From contig OZ024844.1 of the NCBI GenBank assembly GCA_964017145.1, positions 3,348,001-3,412,000 of the forward strand: a stretch of 64,000 nt of DNA. The letters are read 5' to 3'. The DNA is from Agrocybe praecox (lineage: Eukaryota; Basidiomycota; Agaricomycetes; Agaricales; Agrocybaceae). This document shows positions 26,069 through 37,466 of this stretch, one piece after another (position 1 is the stretch's first letter; the number at the start of each line of letters is the position of its first letter). Both the position numbers and the translations under genes were made by a program. Below the pieces are notes generated by a model that saw only the letters and a program-made list of their open reading frames with translations, had not been told where the DNA came from and did not search any database.

Positions 26069-27014
26069 AGCATCATCGTTGTATTCTTGTACGTTCAAAT
26101 GCTCTTTAATTGAAAATATAAATTGAATCACTTGTATAGACACTGTTATACCGCTGTACATTTTATGATCTCCCACTGCAAATGCACTGTACTTTTATAA
26201 TGGTCTCTCTTGGATGATTACACCTCAGCTGGAAATATCTTGCTTGCCCGTGCACCTTTTACTTCGAAATGCAAGCCCCATCTTGCCTTGTGATCCGAAC
26301 AAACGTGAGATTCAGAATCTCAAAGTTCTACTGGAATGAGCGCCCACTGGCTCACACTTTCTCCGTGTGCGCGTCTTCGAAATTATTGGTGGATGATATT
26401 GATATCCACTGCTCATTGCCCCGACAATCTGGTGCACATCCTCACGACCTTCTCAGGATCTATCTGTTCGTTAGCTCTCACGGGAATTCACAGATTCTGT
26501 ACTTTGGGCTGGTCATTCCTATACAGGCTTACGGTTTGACAACCCTGTGGGTGCTGGTACGTTTAACGAGCGCATATCTTCAGCTTAGCCTTGGCAACTA
26601 ACCCGGCAATCACTTTAGCTCAATATGGTTGTAATTCTATGCTTCATGATTCGGTGCCCATAATACTCACCTTACTTGGGTGTGTGTGGGTGTGTGGGTG
26701 CCCTCTTATCTTATGTTGAAAATTTTCATATCCAGAACAAACTCTTGTGAGCCTGTGTTTTCTGGATCGTTCCTTCTTCACTGCGCAAAATAATCAAAAG
26801 ACAACGGACGCGTGTCTTCGGGTTTGTCTTCAGGTTTGTCTGCACGGTATTCCTGTTAGACGTTCTACCCTCTATCTATACCTATGTGGCAATTGAATGG
26901 AGTTAATGCCGGCTCAAAGTTAGACAAACGGTGCCAGCTTGCATTTTTGCGACCTTAAATTGCTGCTGCACTTTTTGATCCTCCTCAGAAAATTCCCCTC
27001 TTCACGTTCTAGCC
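26069..27014. other. Intergenic region
   Basis: 946 nt with no supported gene. A 110-codon open frame at 26269-26601 has no family features and no good start context. It includes a GT-rich microsatellite at about 26678-26700 and, at its right end, the promoter of the DUF7918 gene. Confidence 0.5.
26678..26700. repeat. GT-rich simple repeat
   Basis: An interrupted TG run (TGTGTGTGGGTGTGTGGGTG pattern) of about 23 nt in intergenic DNA. It looks like an ordinary microsatellite. Confidence 0.6.
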
Positions 27015-28318
27015 ATGAATCCTTACTACTCTGTCCCAGGCTTGAAATCTCAACGATTTCGAGATATAACCTGTTGGATCGAGGGGGATGATGGTCCTAA
27101 ATATGTCTGTAGCCCTGTGCGCCCATCAGAGAGTAATTCATCCATAGGCTGGATTGAATCGGTTGCTGGCCAGGTTTGTGCTTGATCTATACAGGACGAT
27201 GGTGGCTAACAACTTGTTCCCCAGAGCTTCGTTGTTAAGTGGCACAACAACAGACGCGAAGTGCCGCTTGAAGGAAAGCTTTATATCGACGGAACACTTT
27301 GTGACACGCATATATTACCGGATGATGTAAATTATCCTGATTCACGATGGGCGACTACGACTATCAGTTTTGCTCAGACGTCACCGTACACTAGGCGTAG
27401 CTTTATATTTTCAGACATCAGCAAACCCGGTATGTTTTTACTCTCTTGTATCTCTAAGCTATACTCACCTTAATGAAGACTTGAGGGAAGAAACGGACGG
27501 TTATAGCCCGCTTAATGACCAAGGACGTATCAATCAGCTCGGTACTATCAGACTAGAAATTCGACGAGTTCAATTAGAATCGAGACGGTTGGCCTGGGAT
27601 TATATCAACACCGGAGAAAACATCCAGAACAACCAGCCACATGGAAATTTTAACGATGTTCCTCACCAAGTCAAGTACGCATTTTTCTCCCTTTCTTTCC
27701 CCTGGATGTCGTGAATGATCCCTTGAAATAGGTTGGGCAAAGAGCAGAAAGGTCATGTCTATAACGTCGTCGTCGCACGAGGACGCCCTATAGACATCAA
27801 TCCATGGTTTAGCTTCGTATTTAAATACAGGCCACGGGGTGCGTATTTCTTTTGTGTAACCTCGGAAAAAAAAACTTCGGAAACTGCGCTTATACCAAAG
27901 TCTCCTCGTCATTTTGTAGATGTTTTAATCGCCAATAGACTAATACCGGCACAATTCCTCCCACCACCACCCAGTCCTGAAAGCAAACCATTCAGCGCCG
28001 AGGAGATCCAGCGCTACACAGAAAAATACTTTGTAAGCCCTTTCCAGGTATTAAACTATGTATTTCCATATATTCATCCCTCTTCGCATTTAACAGCCTA
28101 AGGCGCGTCCTGCGGTGATTAACAATCCCTACAGTAGTTCTTCTACTATATCATCTCGTGCCAAAGAAATAATGAGAGAGACGTCAGAAATTTCGAATTC
28201 ACAAGTTGAACATGCTGAAGAAGATCCACAAGTTAACGCTGGTGGTAGTCGTAAGCCTGGGGGCAGCAGACGGTCGAAGATGAAAAAGCACTTGAGGGGC
28301 TCCAAAAATAAAAGATGA
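27015..28318 (+). CDS. DUF7918-like fungal protein
   Basis: Exons begin at 27015 (MNPYYSVPGLKS) and continue near 27225, 27478, 27733, 27920 and 28098, with stop at 28316-28318. The first two thirds show the pattern of the DUF7918 family of agaricomycetes: CWIEGDDGPKY, GWIESVAGQSFVVKWHNN, LYIDGTLCDTHIL, ATTTISFAQTSPYTRRSFIF, and LGTIRLEIRRVQLES. The last part is Pro-rich, then Lys/Arg-rich (RRSKMKKHLRGSKNKR), probably a nuclear localisation signal. No enzymatic motif is known for the family and its function is not established. The assignment to DUF7918 is from memory of the pattern. Exon borders in the 27840-28100 stretch are approximate. Confidence 0.7.
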
Positions 28319-29103
28319 GATAAAGATGATATATAATTAACTCCAAAGATCCCAGAAAGATTTTGGAATACGTCGCGCGACTTCTCTCTGGAGAGATAGC
28401 GAAGAATATATAGAAAGAATCAATTTACACATTTAACTAGTAGTATGTCTTTATATTACAGAACGTTGAGCAAGATGCAGGATATGTTTTACATTGCATA
28501 AAAAGATATTGTTGTTTAAAGCGTAGACTGCTTGAATGAGCACATGCGCGTTCGAAGCTCGGAGGTTTTTTTGTTGTTGATCATCGTCATCGAAATTATA
28601 TGCAGTGTTTATTGAAAGGTAATAATGATATACATGAAGAATTGTACAATCTACTCGGTAGAGGTAGATCGAACCGAATGACAAAAGAGATGATTAATAC
28701 AGAAGGGTCCGGATGCCAGAGAGCTATTAGAGAAAAACACTACTAGTTTACGTGACCGAGTGTCTTTTAGGCGCTACAAGTACAAATGTCAATGTCAATG
28801 CATGCAAGGGTTGCCTGGAAAAAGAGCGTCGCGGAAATGATTTGTTCCATGTGTCGTGGGTCGTAGTGGTCGTACAGAAATGGCGGGCAGATGGGGAGTT
28901 CCAGGTCCGAGAATTTCCAGCTCCAGGCGGATAGTTCGGTGTGTGTGTATGTAAGCCACGGGTTGAAGGAGGTGGTGGCCAGGTTGGTTGGTGATAGAAA
29001 TAGCACGACTGTGTTCGTGGGTGAAGTTCATGTGCGTAGTACATATCAATAGGCAGAGCAACGATAGGGGATATATTCATCGTGAGGGGATTGTACCGCC
29101 TCA
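28319..29103. other. Convergent 3' intergenic region
   Basis: 785 nt between two convergent genes. AT-rich at 28400-28450. Overlapping short open frames on both strands at 28750-29100 have different translations and no family features, so none is called. Confidence 0.5.
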
Positions 29104-30319
29104 TTAGAGGGCGGTACGACTCGACTTGAAGCTGGGTGGCTCGTGGCGAGAGTGTGACTGAGATTCGGTCTCGTCGTCAGATTCGGCAGCGCTCTCTCGG
29201 TCCTCCTCTTGGTGCGTCTTCAGTTGGAGCTGTCTTGGGGGCACATGCATCCTCGAAGGCTCGGGTACGTAGAAGCTCGAGGACGTGGATGCGCTGGAGA
29301 CGCTGCGGGACAGAGCGGATGCATTGGATGGGGGTGCGGGGCTGACGTAGCGAGGAAGGGACTCTTCAGGCTTTTGCAAGATGAACCCGCGAAGTCCTGC
29401 AGCCTTCTCGCCCTGTCGTCCGAAGCCATATCCAACCTTTTCGGCGCTCTTGTACGAGACAGCGTCAGAGTGGGCTTCTTGCTGGACCAGGACGATGTTT
29501 GGGTTTTGGAAAGTGTAAGCCTGACCCTTTTCTTGGAAGGATAGCGAAGAGAATTGGCTGGGGACCATTCCTGGGGTGGTGTTCACGAAGATGGGGCGGC
29601 TGTTGTCGGTGGTGGTTGGGAGGACACCCTTGGACTCTGCTCTCCACGAGGTGATGGAACGCTTTGACTTGGCGGCTTCTCGGAAGATGAGGCCTAGAAG
29701 CATGTTCAAGCACCCGAGTGCGAAGAGGAAGAATGCAGCGACAAGGGTGAAGTCATCGACGTGATGAGAGAGGATTTGGGTAGAGATGCTATAGAAATCC
29801 ATGAGCTCGAAGAACAGACTCCCATTCAGAATGAGCTACTCACAGGCATTGGAAGATACCGAGAGCACCGAGACCAAATTGCGTACCGAGAACAGGGAAG
29901 TAGCGGTCGAAGAACTTCATGGGCCACGAAACCTCGGAGACTGCAGGCATGTTTAGTGCAATGTATTAGAATCTCAATCAAGGCAGACGTACGGAATAGA
30001 ATTATGGTCTGGAAGATGATCAGGAGACTAGCAACAACAGCCCAAAAGACACCAGCAGGTTGGTTGGGAACAGTGCTTCCCTCGATGTAGTCGCAGTCGA
30101 CCATGGTATCATTGCTATTGCCCTTGTTGGCTTCGAATGCGTTGACGGCCTTGATATTGGTGACCATGACCAGAATGGTGCTCGCAAAGACCAAGATGAG
30201 AGAAATCAGACTGAGGACTCGGACGGCGTTCAAGCCCATAAATTGGACTGTATACTCATTAGTTTCTGTGCATTGTACAGGATAAGAAACATAAACTCAC
30301 TTGCACGAGGAGGCAACAT
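29104..30319 (-). CDS. Four-helix membrane protein with disordered tail (DUF7598-like)
   Basis: Four exons, 30319-30301, 30247-29993, 29940-29844 and 29788-29104, join in frame to 1,056 nt, or 351 aa. The first exon is only 19 nt (MLPPRA plus one base). Four hydrophobic helices fill the first about 150 residues: VRVLSLISLILVFASTILVM, GVFWAVVASLLIIFQTIILF, FGLGALGIFQCLI and FTLVAAFFLFALGCLNMLLG. The rest is Ser/Pro-rich, then acidic (EEDRESAAESDDETES). It resembles a widespread agaricomycete tetraspan family that I believe is Pfam DUF7598; function is unknown. A likely cytoplasmic tail with many phosphorylatable Ser suggests a regulated membrane protein, which is inference. Confidence 0.72.
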
Positions 30320-31340
30320 GATTATTATAAGGTTTTGAGGATGTGTAGAATGTTTCTAGGCGTTAGCGACGTTGGCGTGTAGTGACTTCGAAGTCTTTTT
30401 GTAGAAAGGATTATCTATGAATCAAAAAGGGTGGCCCTGCACCGACAGACGTCGTAAGTTGAGAAAAGAATGGAAAAGGGGACACTGAGCCCTGGCCTGG
30501 AGGAAAGAGGAAATAATGAGCGGAGAATTAGAGAAATGGTCAGATTATAAGGACGGATTTACGTTTCCCATAGATCGTAAGCATTCCTTTGGGCGCGAGG
30601 TCGTACAAATTGGAAGACAATGTTACGCTTCGAAAGCGAAGAACAATGAACACCATTGTTCCCACGTCACGTGACCCAAAGAACAATAGACGCTGCTTGC
30701 GCCGGACACGCGCCGGCGTTTATGTCCGCAACCTTGCCCTAGCCTGGCCTTTATTCTGTATCTAGGCAGCGGACAGCATGCGAGAGTAGTACGTATATAA
30801 GAGTACGCGCAGCTCATCAGCTCGCGCAAGCCGGTCATTTATTCCTTTAGTCCTTTATTATGTATTTTCGTAACTTATTAATAGTACTTGGTGTTACTGG
30901 ACGTCGATACACAAACGTTGGTCCTATTACAGATACAAGCTACACAGCCATAGAGTACTGAAATATTGAAGTACATAAAATGAATCATCCAAAGTATGCT
31001 GTCTTTGTAAACCAAATGGATCACAGTCGAGACTCGGAGCCTTGGAGATCCGCCCTAATAGCTCGGAGGCTAGTACATGGTATCTGGGGGATCCAGATTA
31101 ACAATAAAAATTCTAGCCGAACGACAGGCCAATATTCGCGTAATGATGAAGAACGCTTATTACCCATGTACGGTCCCCCAATGGCAGCTTTGCGTGTCTA
31201 GCCGACCGGTGCTCCCGGAGTTATGATGCTATGATACCATGGCGCTCCAACATCGCTTGGAATGATGAATAGGAAAACAGACGCCAGACGGAGTATGGCG
31301 ATGATAAAGTTGCAGGCAAGCCTTGAATGCTCCCCCAACT
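30320..31340. other. Intergenic region with CACGTCACGTG motif
   Basis: About 1 kb with the promoter of the four-helix protein at its left. A CACGTCACGTG motif (30663-30673, containing a CACGTG E-box) and a GC-rich CGGACACGCGCCGGCG run near 30700 stand out. An open frame at 30980-31201 (73 codons) has an ATG but no recognisable features. The right end is the 3' side of the Thr-rich membrane gene. Confidence 0.5.
30663..30673. promoter_or_regulatory. E-box type palindrome CACGTCACGTG
   Basis: Two overlapping CACGT half-motifs, the second a perfect CACGTG, about 345 nt upstream of the start at 30319. CACGTG is the core site of bHLH factors in fungi. No direct evidence of use. Confidence 0.35.
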
Positions 31341-32448
31341 TCAAAGTATCCCACCTGGCCCTGCAGGTTTCTGCTGGTATTCCAGCACGGGAAGGTATAT
31401 TTGTATATCCTCACCCAGCACGGAGACGTGCCGTCTCTCCACGTACTGATCCAGCTTGCTTCCCTGGCGTCTCTTTCCGGCGTGTCTCAACAACCTCTTC
31501 TTGTCCGAGTCGTGGTCCCGTCGATGGGCACGCTGTTTCCGCCCCTTGCTTTTGTTCGCATCTTTAGTCGCGCGGATTTGATAATTGTACTGGTGCCAGT
31601 GACGATAAAGTTCAAGTTCGGAAGGCTTCTTTGTACGTGTGGTGTCTTTATCGTTTGAGAAAACACTTTGATTGCTGCCTGGGTGGTTGTGGCCCTGGCC
31701 TCCATTTGCTCTCCCTTCGACATCATCGGTTTTGCAATTCTTGGCAAGGGAATGTCTCATGCTATGACAAGTCCGAGTCGATATTCAGCCACAAATCAAG
31801 TTGGGTATACGACTTTTTTCTACTCACAAATACCAGCAGGTCCACGCTGCAGTAAGAGCCAAACACAGTCCAACTACTGCGCCTCCCACAATAGCCAGAA
31901 TTGGGATATCCTTGCGGGGTAATTTGGCACTGTTATGAAGTGATATCGATGTTCCTGAAGCTGAAGTAACGGGTTGCGTTGTCGTTGTCGAGCAACTCGT
32001 TCCAAATAATGTAGTCGTAGTGGTAATGATAATATTACGGTACGTTGTGAATGGAACCTGAATGATAGTGGTCGGTCCTGCCAGGGAAGTAAGTCATTAG
32101 ATTCAACTGTCGACGAGCCGCAGTACTATAATAAGTCTTACCCGGACTAGTGGTGAAAGCAGTCGATATCGTTGGACTGCAAGATGCTGCACTTTCGGAA
32201 CCCGTTATGGGCACGCATGTGGATACGACTCTGGTAAACACATCTCCAGGTAACGTGGTCATGATATCCCTCGTAAGCACTATTTCCGATAGTGTCTGAA
32301 CAACAGCGGTGCTCGTAGCCGTCGGGGTGGGTGTGCAGATAGTTGTTGTCAAGCTCATTTCTGCAAGATATGCTTCGGTCGAGAGCTCAGAGAATAACCA
32401 GAACAGAAGAAGGAACCTAAGGAGGAAGAGAGGGGAGTATCGATACAT
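31341..32448 (-). CDS. Thr-rich single-pass surface protein (copy 1)
   Basis: Three exons, 32448-32142, 32077-31828 and 31761-31341, sum to 978 nt, or 325 aa. The N-terminus is a signal peptide (YSPLFLLRFLLLFWLFSELS). The ectodomain is Thr/Ser-rich and begins TTTICTPTPTATSTAVVQT; it holds several Cys and probably carries O-glycans. One membrane helix (IPILAIVGGAVVGLCLALTA) precedes a long very basic tail (KSKGRKQRAHRRDHD). The ectodomain start and the position of the first intron match the gene at 47471-49367, so the two are paralogues. The overall plan resembles cell-wall sensor proteins of the Mid2/Wsc style, but no WSC domain is present. The upstream neighbour on the same strand is a DUF6533 seven-helix gene. 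Confidence 0.68.
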
Positions 32449-33164
32449 CTCCTAGCGCCCATTCCGACAGTATTAAAGCCTTATCATTTAATATATCTGC
32501 AGATGTCAGTCAGGGCTGCAATAGGGCAAGTGGGATCTCAAGGAACAGTGACGGAAAGGTCAACCGCGCAGTGCAGGGTCAGACTGATAAGCACCTAGAT
32601 GAAAACTTTGAAGCTAGACGGACGGTGGTGCATGTATGTAGCTTTTTCCGTCCTTAAAGTTATACGGGGCCAAGTTGGGGCCAAGAGGTCGATTCCGATT
32701 CCGGTGCTACCGTGACGCATGTTGGGATGTTGTGGAAAGGAATGAGGTGGCGGTGCAACGACTCACTGGCCCAAAGATGGTAATTCTCGGATTCAAAACT
32801 TAGTAAACCACCAAGTTCCAACCTCCTACTCCTAAGACGCAACTACGAACACGGGATTAATTCCGTCTCATTAATGCCCACCATACTATCTCGTACCATC
32901 CTCATTGTCTTGATTATATATTTCATTTAGTTAGCGTCGGTTAATCAGTTGAAGCTGTTTTTGGATAAATTGTCGACAGGGTCTAATTTGTGGCCTTCAT
33001 TATCATTTATGAACTTTGGAATAAACATCATAATCTCGACAGAGGACCTCATTCGAGAACCAATTGAACTATATTCTATGAATCATGAATGATATCAATG
33101 GCGGTTATCAGTGCAGCGTGCCCTGGCAAATGGGTCACTGCCTGTTCGCTTATCATAGAGAATA
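32449..33164. other. Intergenic region between Thr-rich gene and DUF6533 gene A
   Basis: 716 nt holding the promoter of the Thr-rich gene and the 3' side of DUF6533 gene A. Much of it is also present in copy B of the duplication. No separate gene visible. Confidence 0.5.
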
Positions 33165-34796
33165 CTATGAGTTTGCTTCGCTTCTTCCAAATACCAAATT
33201 ACTCCTAATCGTCTCAATAGTAACATTATCCTTCTTTGCACGCGCTCGCAAATGCAGCAAGACCCGGCTTGCGAGCATAGAGTGAATGCATCTGGTCATA
33301 CTAGAAAGAGACATTGTGAGTGATTAAACTCATCAAACGACTGCGATTGAACACGTACGCCGCTGTGATTATTCGAAGGTCGGGCTAATTGGTGCAGCAG
33401 CGTCAGTCCGAGAAACGAATATAATTTATCGGGTGTATAAACAACTTGCCGGAAGCACCACGTTGGTCACGATGTTAATTATAGACATTACTATGGTGAT
33501 AACGAAGCCATTAGTGCTTGTGTACGATTTTTGCGAATGCTTACCGAAGACAAACAGGTAGTACATCGTGCCTTGAATAAGTATAGTGTTTTGTAAGGCG
33601 ACGTGTTTCCGGCATAACTTTAAGGACCAGTGAACGCACCATCTCGGTAGATCACGTTCGCGACTGAGGAAAGAGAATGTAATCCAATGCCACGATCTAC
33701 ATAGGTTAGTGACACTTCAGCTTGAGAGATAGATGACCACACGCACAATGCTTAACCGTAGGCAGGCCGACTCCGAGCAAGGCCACTATCGAGGACGCTG
33801 ATAAATACATATGCGCCTTTTCTCAGAAGAACCACTCACGAGCATCCCAAATAGCCAGACCTGCCCATGTCCAAATAAAGTCTTCAGTGTCCCTGCTTAT
33901 GATGAAGCACCCTCGGTAACTGTGGTTTAGTGCTATAATAGAGGTGGAATCGACGACTAAGAGTGAATCGTGTGTGGAATCAGCCGGCAATTCGATCACG
34001 AAGAGTCAAGCCATGGGCTTACATCCTATGTTTTTTGCGAAAATATACAAGAACGCGCAAGAGGGAATCCATACAACGATGAATGCGACACAGAGGATGA
34101 TCGCCACTCGTTTCGCCCTTCCCCATAGAGCCCATATGCATATTGCGAACAGTGCTGTTTCCGGGGAAATGAGTAAATACACTTCTGTAAGTTGGATACA
34201 GGAGCGCAAGAAATGTGGACAGACCTTCAGAGGCCATCATTCCCAGCATGTTTATTACTTTTGTAAGAGGTCATTAGTTACAAAAAATAGAGAAAAGAAT
34301 CATTCGCACCTGCGTAGGCATATGTCAATTGTTGACAAGTCCTTCTAGTCTCATTCATACTGAACGTCCCTAAGAAGAAGAAGAATAAATAGCAAAACGT
34401 GAGATTTGGTGTCGAAGATATACCACCAAGTTAGTACCTACGATAAATCAATAAGAACAGGGTATCAACAAAAGGTGTATATCTCTGGGTGAGATACAAC
34501 ACTTTAACCGCACTCCAATCCGATCTCCAGACGAGGTCTACCTCGAGATGCAGCGTTAGTGCGTAATCGTACACGAACATAGCAGAAGCAGCCACTAGAA
34601 TGCACATGCAGCTGTCAAGAAAATTGATTTAAATTGATCGATGATTGGATGCTGACCATTGGCATACTGTGTGCATGGGACACTAGTCAGTCGAGGAGGA
34701 AAATGTAAGCATCATTAACAGCAGACTCACTGTGACTATGTTTGTATTCCACACAATCTCAACGACAGAAGCGCTGCTTAAAGATGTTACAATCAT
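33165..34796 (-). CDS. DUF6533 seven-helix membrane protein, copy A
   Basis: About a dozen exons can be followed from MIVTSLSSASVVEIVWN (34796) to the stop at 33165. The second exon is only 10 nt (TATGCCAATG) and is confirmed by frame and by copies B and C. The DUF6533 signature follows: VYDYALTLHLEVDLVWRS and VLYLTQRYTPFVDTLFLL. Further helices include ETALFAICIWALW, VAIILCVAFIVVWIPSCAFL, IWTWAGLAIWDA, SSIVALLGVGLP, TMYYLFVFVMSIINIVTNVV and a C-terminal amphipathic MTRCIHSMLASRVLLHLR. Predicted length is about 320-330 aa with seven helices and a GPCR-like look. The family is fungal and uncharacterised. One intron near 33470 begins with GC rather than GT (CTTCCG then GCAAGT). Confidence 0.78.
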
Positions 34797-36750
34797 TCTT
34801 GGTCGTGTAGTTCAGTAGTTGAGATAGCAGGATGACAGGAAGGTGCAGTATATAGCTCTCATATATATATTGTGGATATATTAGGAACGCGCTGAGGCGA
34901 TACATCCGTTCCTTCGAATCGAATGCATAGATAGCTATAGATAGTCGATGATAAGCGCGCGCGCTAAGCGCTAAGTATCCAAATGCGAAATTTGACTAAG
35001 TCCGTACATGTGGCACAGCCACATCCGGATTTGGACGTATGCAAATAGAGCGCATCCCACGCTTTATGTATCTGGCGCGTCACACGGACCTGATCCCCCG
35101 AAGTCTCTGGACTTTTGCTCTGGTCTTCATTCTATTCAATTCCATTTTCTTGCTTTTAATACCTGGACACGAAGTGGAACAGGTCTTAATACCAGTCGAA
35201 AAACCTCTTTATGGTAACTGATGCCGCACATGCTGGGCGCTTGAGCATCCGGATCATGTAAACATGCTTACACCCAGTCCATGTAAGTATCTCCGCCCTA
35301 CTCTGGGCCCGGGCTCGAACTTATGCTGGATAGTCCTGGAGAATGGCAGACGGAGTTTCGCGCCTCGGAAAACAGCGATATTCGATCCTATGTTGGTTCT
35401 AGTGCTATGCTATATATATATATCGACCTTGTGCAGGTAATCCGAAGGGGTGGTAATGGTTGGTATGTAATGGTATACCTCCTGTCGTATAATTGTAATT
35501 CTGTGGTGTGAAAGCTTTACCTGCTCCCGGAAACAGATTGTAAGGCATTGAGTAGTATGCTGCATGTAACCGCTCTGCGTATCAGTAATGCTAATTCATG
35601 CTTATCTTGAATTTGCGATCTTGTTGGCTCACGATGATAAAAGCTATTCATTCATGCTGGCCAAATTAGATTTTTATCCGGTAAACATTCTGTGCTACTG
35701 GCTGTGTTATTTGAACTGATTTTTGTCTCTTCATGTTGTATTGGAGTTGACGTTGATTCTGAATTGAATCCTTTGCTGAGGGTACTAAGTGGTTTACTAA
35801 TACAGTAGGATTGATTTGGTCCGGACTGCGATCTTTAAAATGTGGGTGCGAAGATTCAACCGGAAGTTGATCAGATCCATATCCATAGCAAATAATTCTG
35901 CACATCAATGGGAGGCTTTTCAAGGATTAAAGAGCACAAGCATGAAATGTAATCCATAAAGAAAAGGACTCGTAGTACTGCACCGACGAACTCAAGCCCT
36001 TCACTCCTCTAAAAATGTACTCGTTATTCTCGAAGGTTGTGCTTTGAATGTAGACATATATCTCTGTGTCCAGGCGTCGCCCGTAGTGAAATTTAAAAGG
36101 AATTTGATTACATTACTCATCCACCTCCCCAAACGGTTTTTTGATCTCAATTCCGACGCCCAGTTGACGCCCAAGCAAAATCGGCACACGGCAAGTTCCG
36201 GACTCCTTCAAAATCATAGACTTAGTCGTTTCAACACATCGTTCATCGTATGGAGACGTCCCCGGACTTGTTAAGAATCAGAAAAAATCAGTTTCCTAAC
36301 CTCCATTATCTCTAGTATATTACCTGGCTTCTGTTTCTTTTGTTCCATATGATTTAGAAATTTTATTTAAAAGATAAGGATATATACTATATGTATATAC
36401 TAAGACTTGTAAAAATTCATATCCTACAGAATACATCGGTTTCTCGCTATTCAACTTGTTACATTTATTACCACTGTCTTACGCATTTTACATCTTGTCT
36501 CGTCTCGTTTTTACACTCCAAGGTGGTTCGAAGCTATTTGGGAGCTTACAGCTTACCCCTTCGATATCCGGTTGGTTTGGAGCGAGGGAAACACGCTCGC
36601 ACCTTTACGTGCCACCCATCGTCGAGTATACTAGTGTGTTAACGCCCAACATCTTTGTTTGGGTTTGTTTCGCACCTAGGAGGCTCGTAGGCGTATCACC
36701 GAGTTAGCATCTTCTGGGGAAGCGTCTAAATATTTAGGTTGACGATATTT
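34797..36750. other. Spacer between the two duplication copies
   Basis: About 1.95 kb. The first 140 nt still belong to duplication copy A. The rest shows many short open frames on both strands, none longer than 85 codons, none recognisable. It is AT-rich with (TA)n-like runs at 35413-35423 and 36385-36400. It may hold relics of deleted sequence, but I see no clear ones. Confidence 0.45.
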
Positions 36751-36787
36751 CAACTATCGACGAGCCGCAGTACTATAGTAAATCTTA

Positions 36788-36896
36788 CCCGGACTGGTGG
36801 TGAAAGCAGTCGATATCGTTGGACTGCAAGATACTGCACTTGCAGAACCCGTTATGGGCAAGCATGTGGATACGTCTCTGGTCAACACGTCTCCAA
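36788..36896 (-). pseudogene. Truncated exon of the Thr-rich surface protein gene
   Basis: The minus strand still encodes RDVSTCLPITGSASAVSCSP followed by a TISTAFTTSPG stretch, matching residues about 65-102 of the gene at 31341-32448, and keeps the following splice donor. The 5' part of the exon, with start codon and signal peptide, is missing through the internal deletion, and the downstream exons were never copied. It cannot make the parental protein. Confidence 0.8.
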
Positions 36897-37466
36897 GCAT
36901 ATAGATTTTTCCGTCCTTATACGGGGCCAAGAGGTCGATTCCGATTCCGATCAGTGCTACGCATGTTGAGATCTTTGAGAGGTTGTGGAAAGGAATCAAG
37001 AATACGCAAGGTGGTGGTGCAACGACTCACTGGGTATTCTCGGATTCAAAACATAGTAAACCACCAACCACCTACTCCTAAGACGCGACTATGAACATGG
37101 GATTAATTCCGTAACATTAACACTCATCATACCATTTCATACCATCCCGATTTTCCGTGTCTTGATTGAATATTTCATTCAGTCAGCGATTAGTCAATTG
37201 AAGCTGTCTCTGGACAAATTATCGACAGGGCCTAATTTGTGGCCTTCATTATCATTATGAACTTTGGAATAAACGTCATAATCTCGACGGAGGGCCTCGT
37301 TCGAGATCCAATTGAACGAAAGATAATTGTTTTAGGGGGGTTGTACAAGAGTTGACTGACAGAAATTATCAAATACGAGAGGGTATATTATGTGAATCAT
37401 GGAGATCACCGGGAGTATAGTGGAACGGTTATCAGTGTAGCGTGCCCTGGCCCATGGGTCAGCCGT

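Larger units (their letters stand above)
32104..34936. repeat. Segmental duplication, copy A
   Basis: This stretch matches 36751-39235 in the same orientation over nearly its whole length. It starts inside the first intron of the Thr-rich gene and runs through the promoter side and the entire DUF6533 gene A to just past its start. Identity looks around 90-95 percent by eye. Copy B lacks about 380 nt that correspond to roughly 32256-32635. Confidence 0.85.

Noticed and set aside
26269..26601. 110-codon plus-strand open frame in intergenic DNA
   Set aside because: No conserved motif, no signal peptide, and no plausible intron-exon continuation; probably chance.
30980..31201. 73-codon plus-strand open frame with ATG
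   Set aside because: No recognisable feature and lies in AT-rich intergenic DNA; not enough to call a gene.
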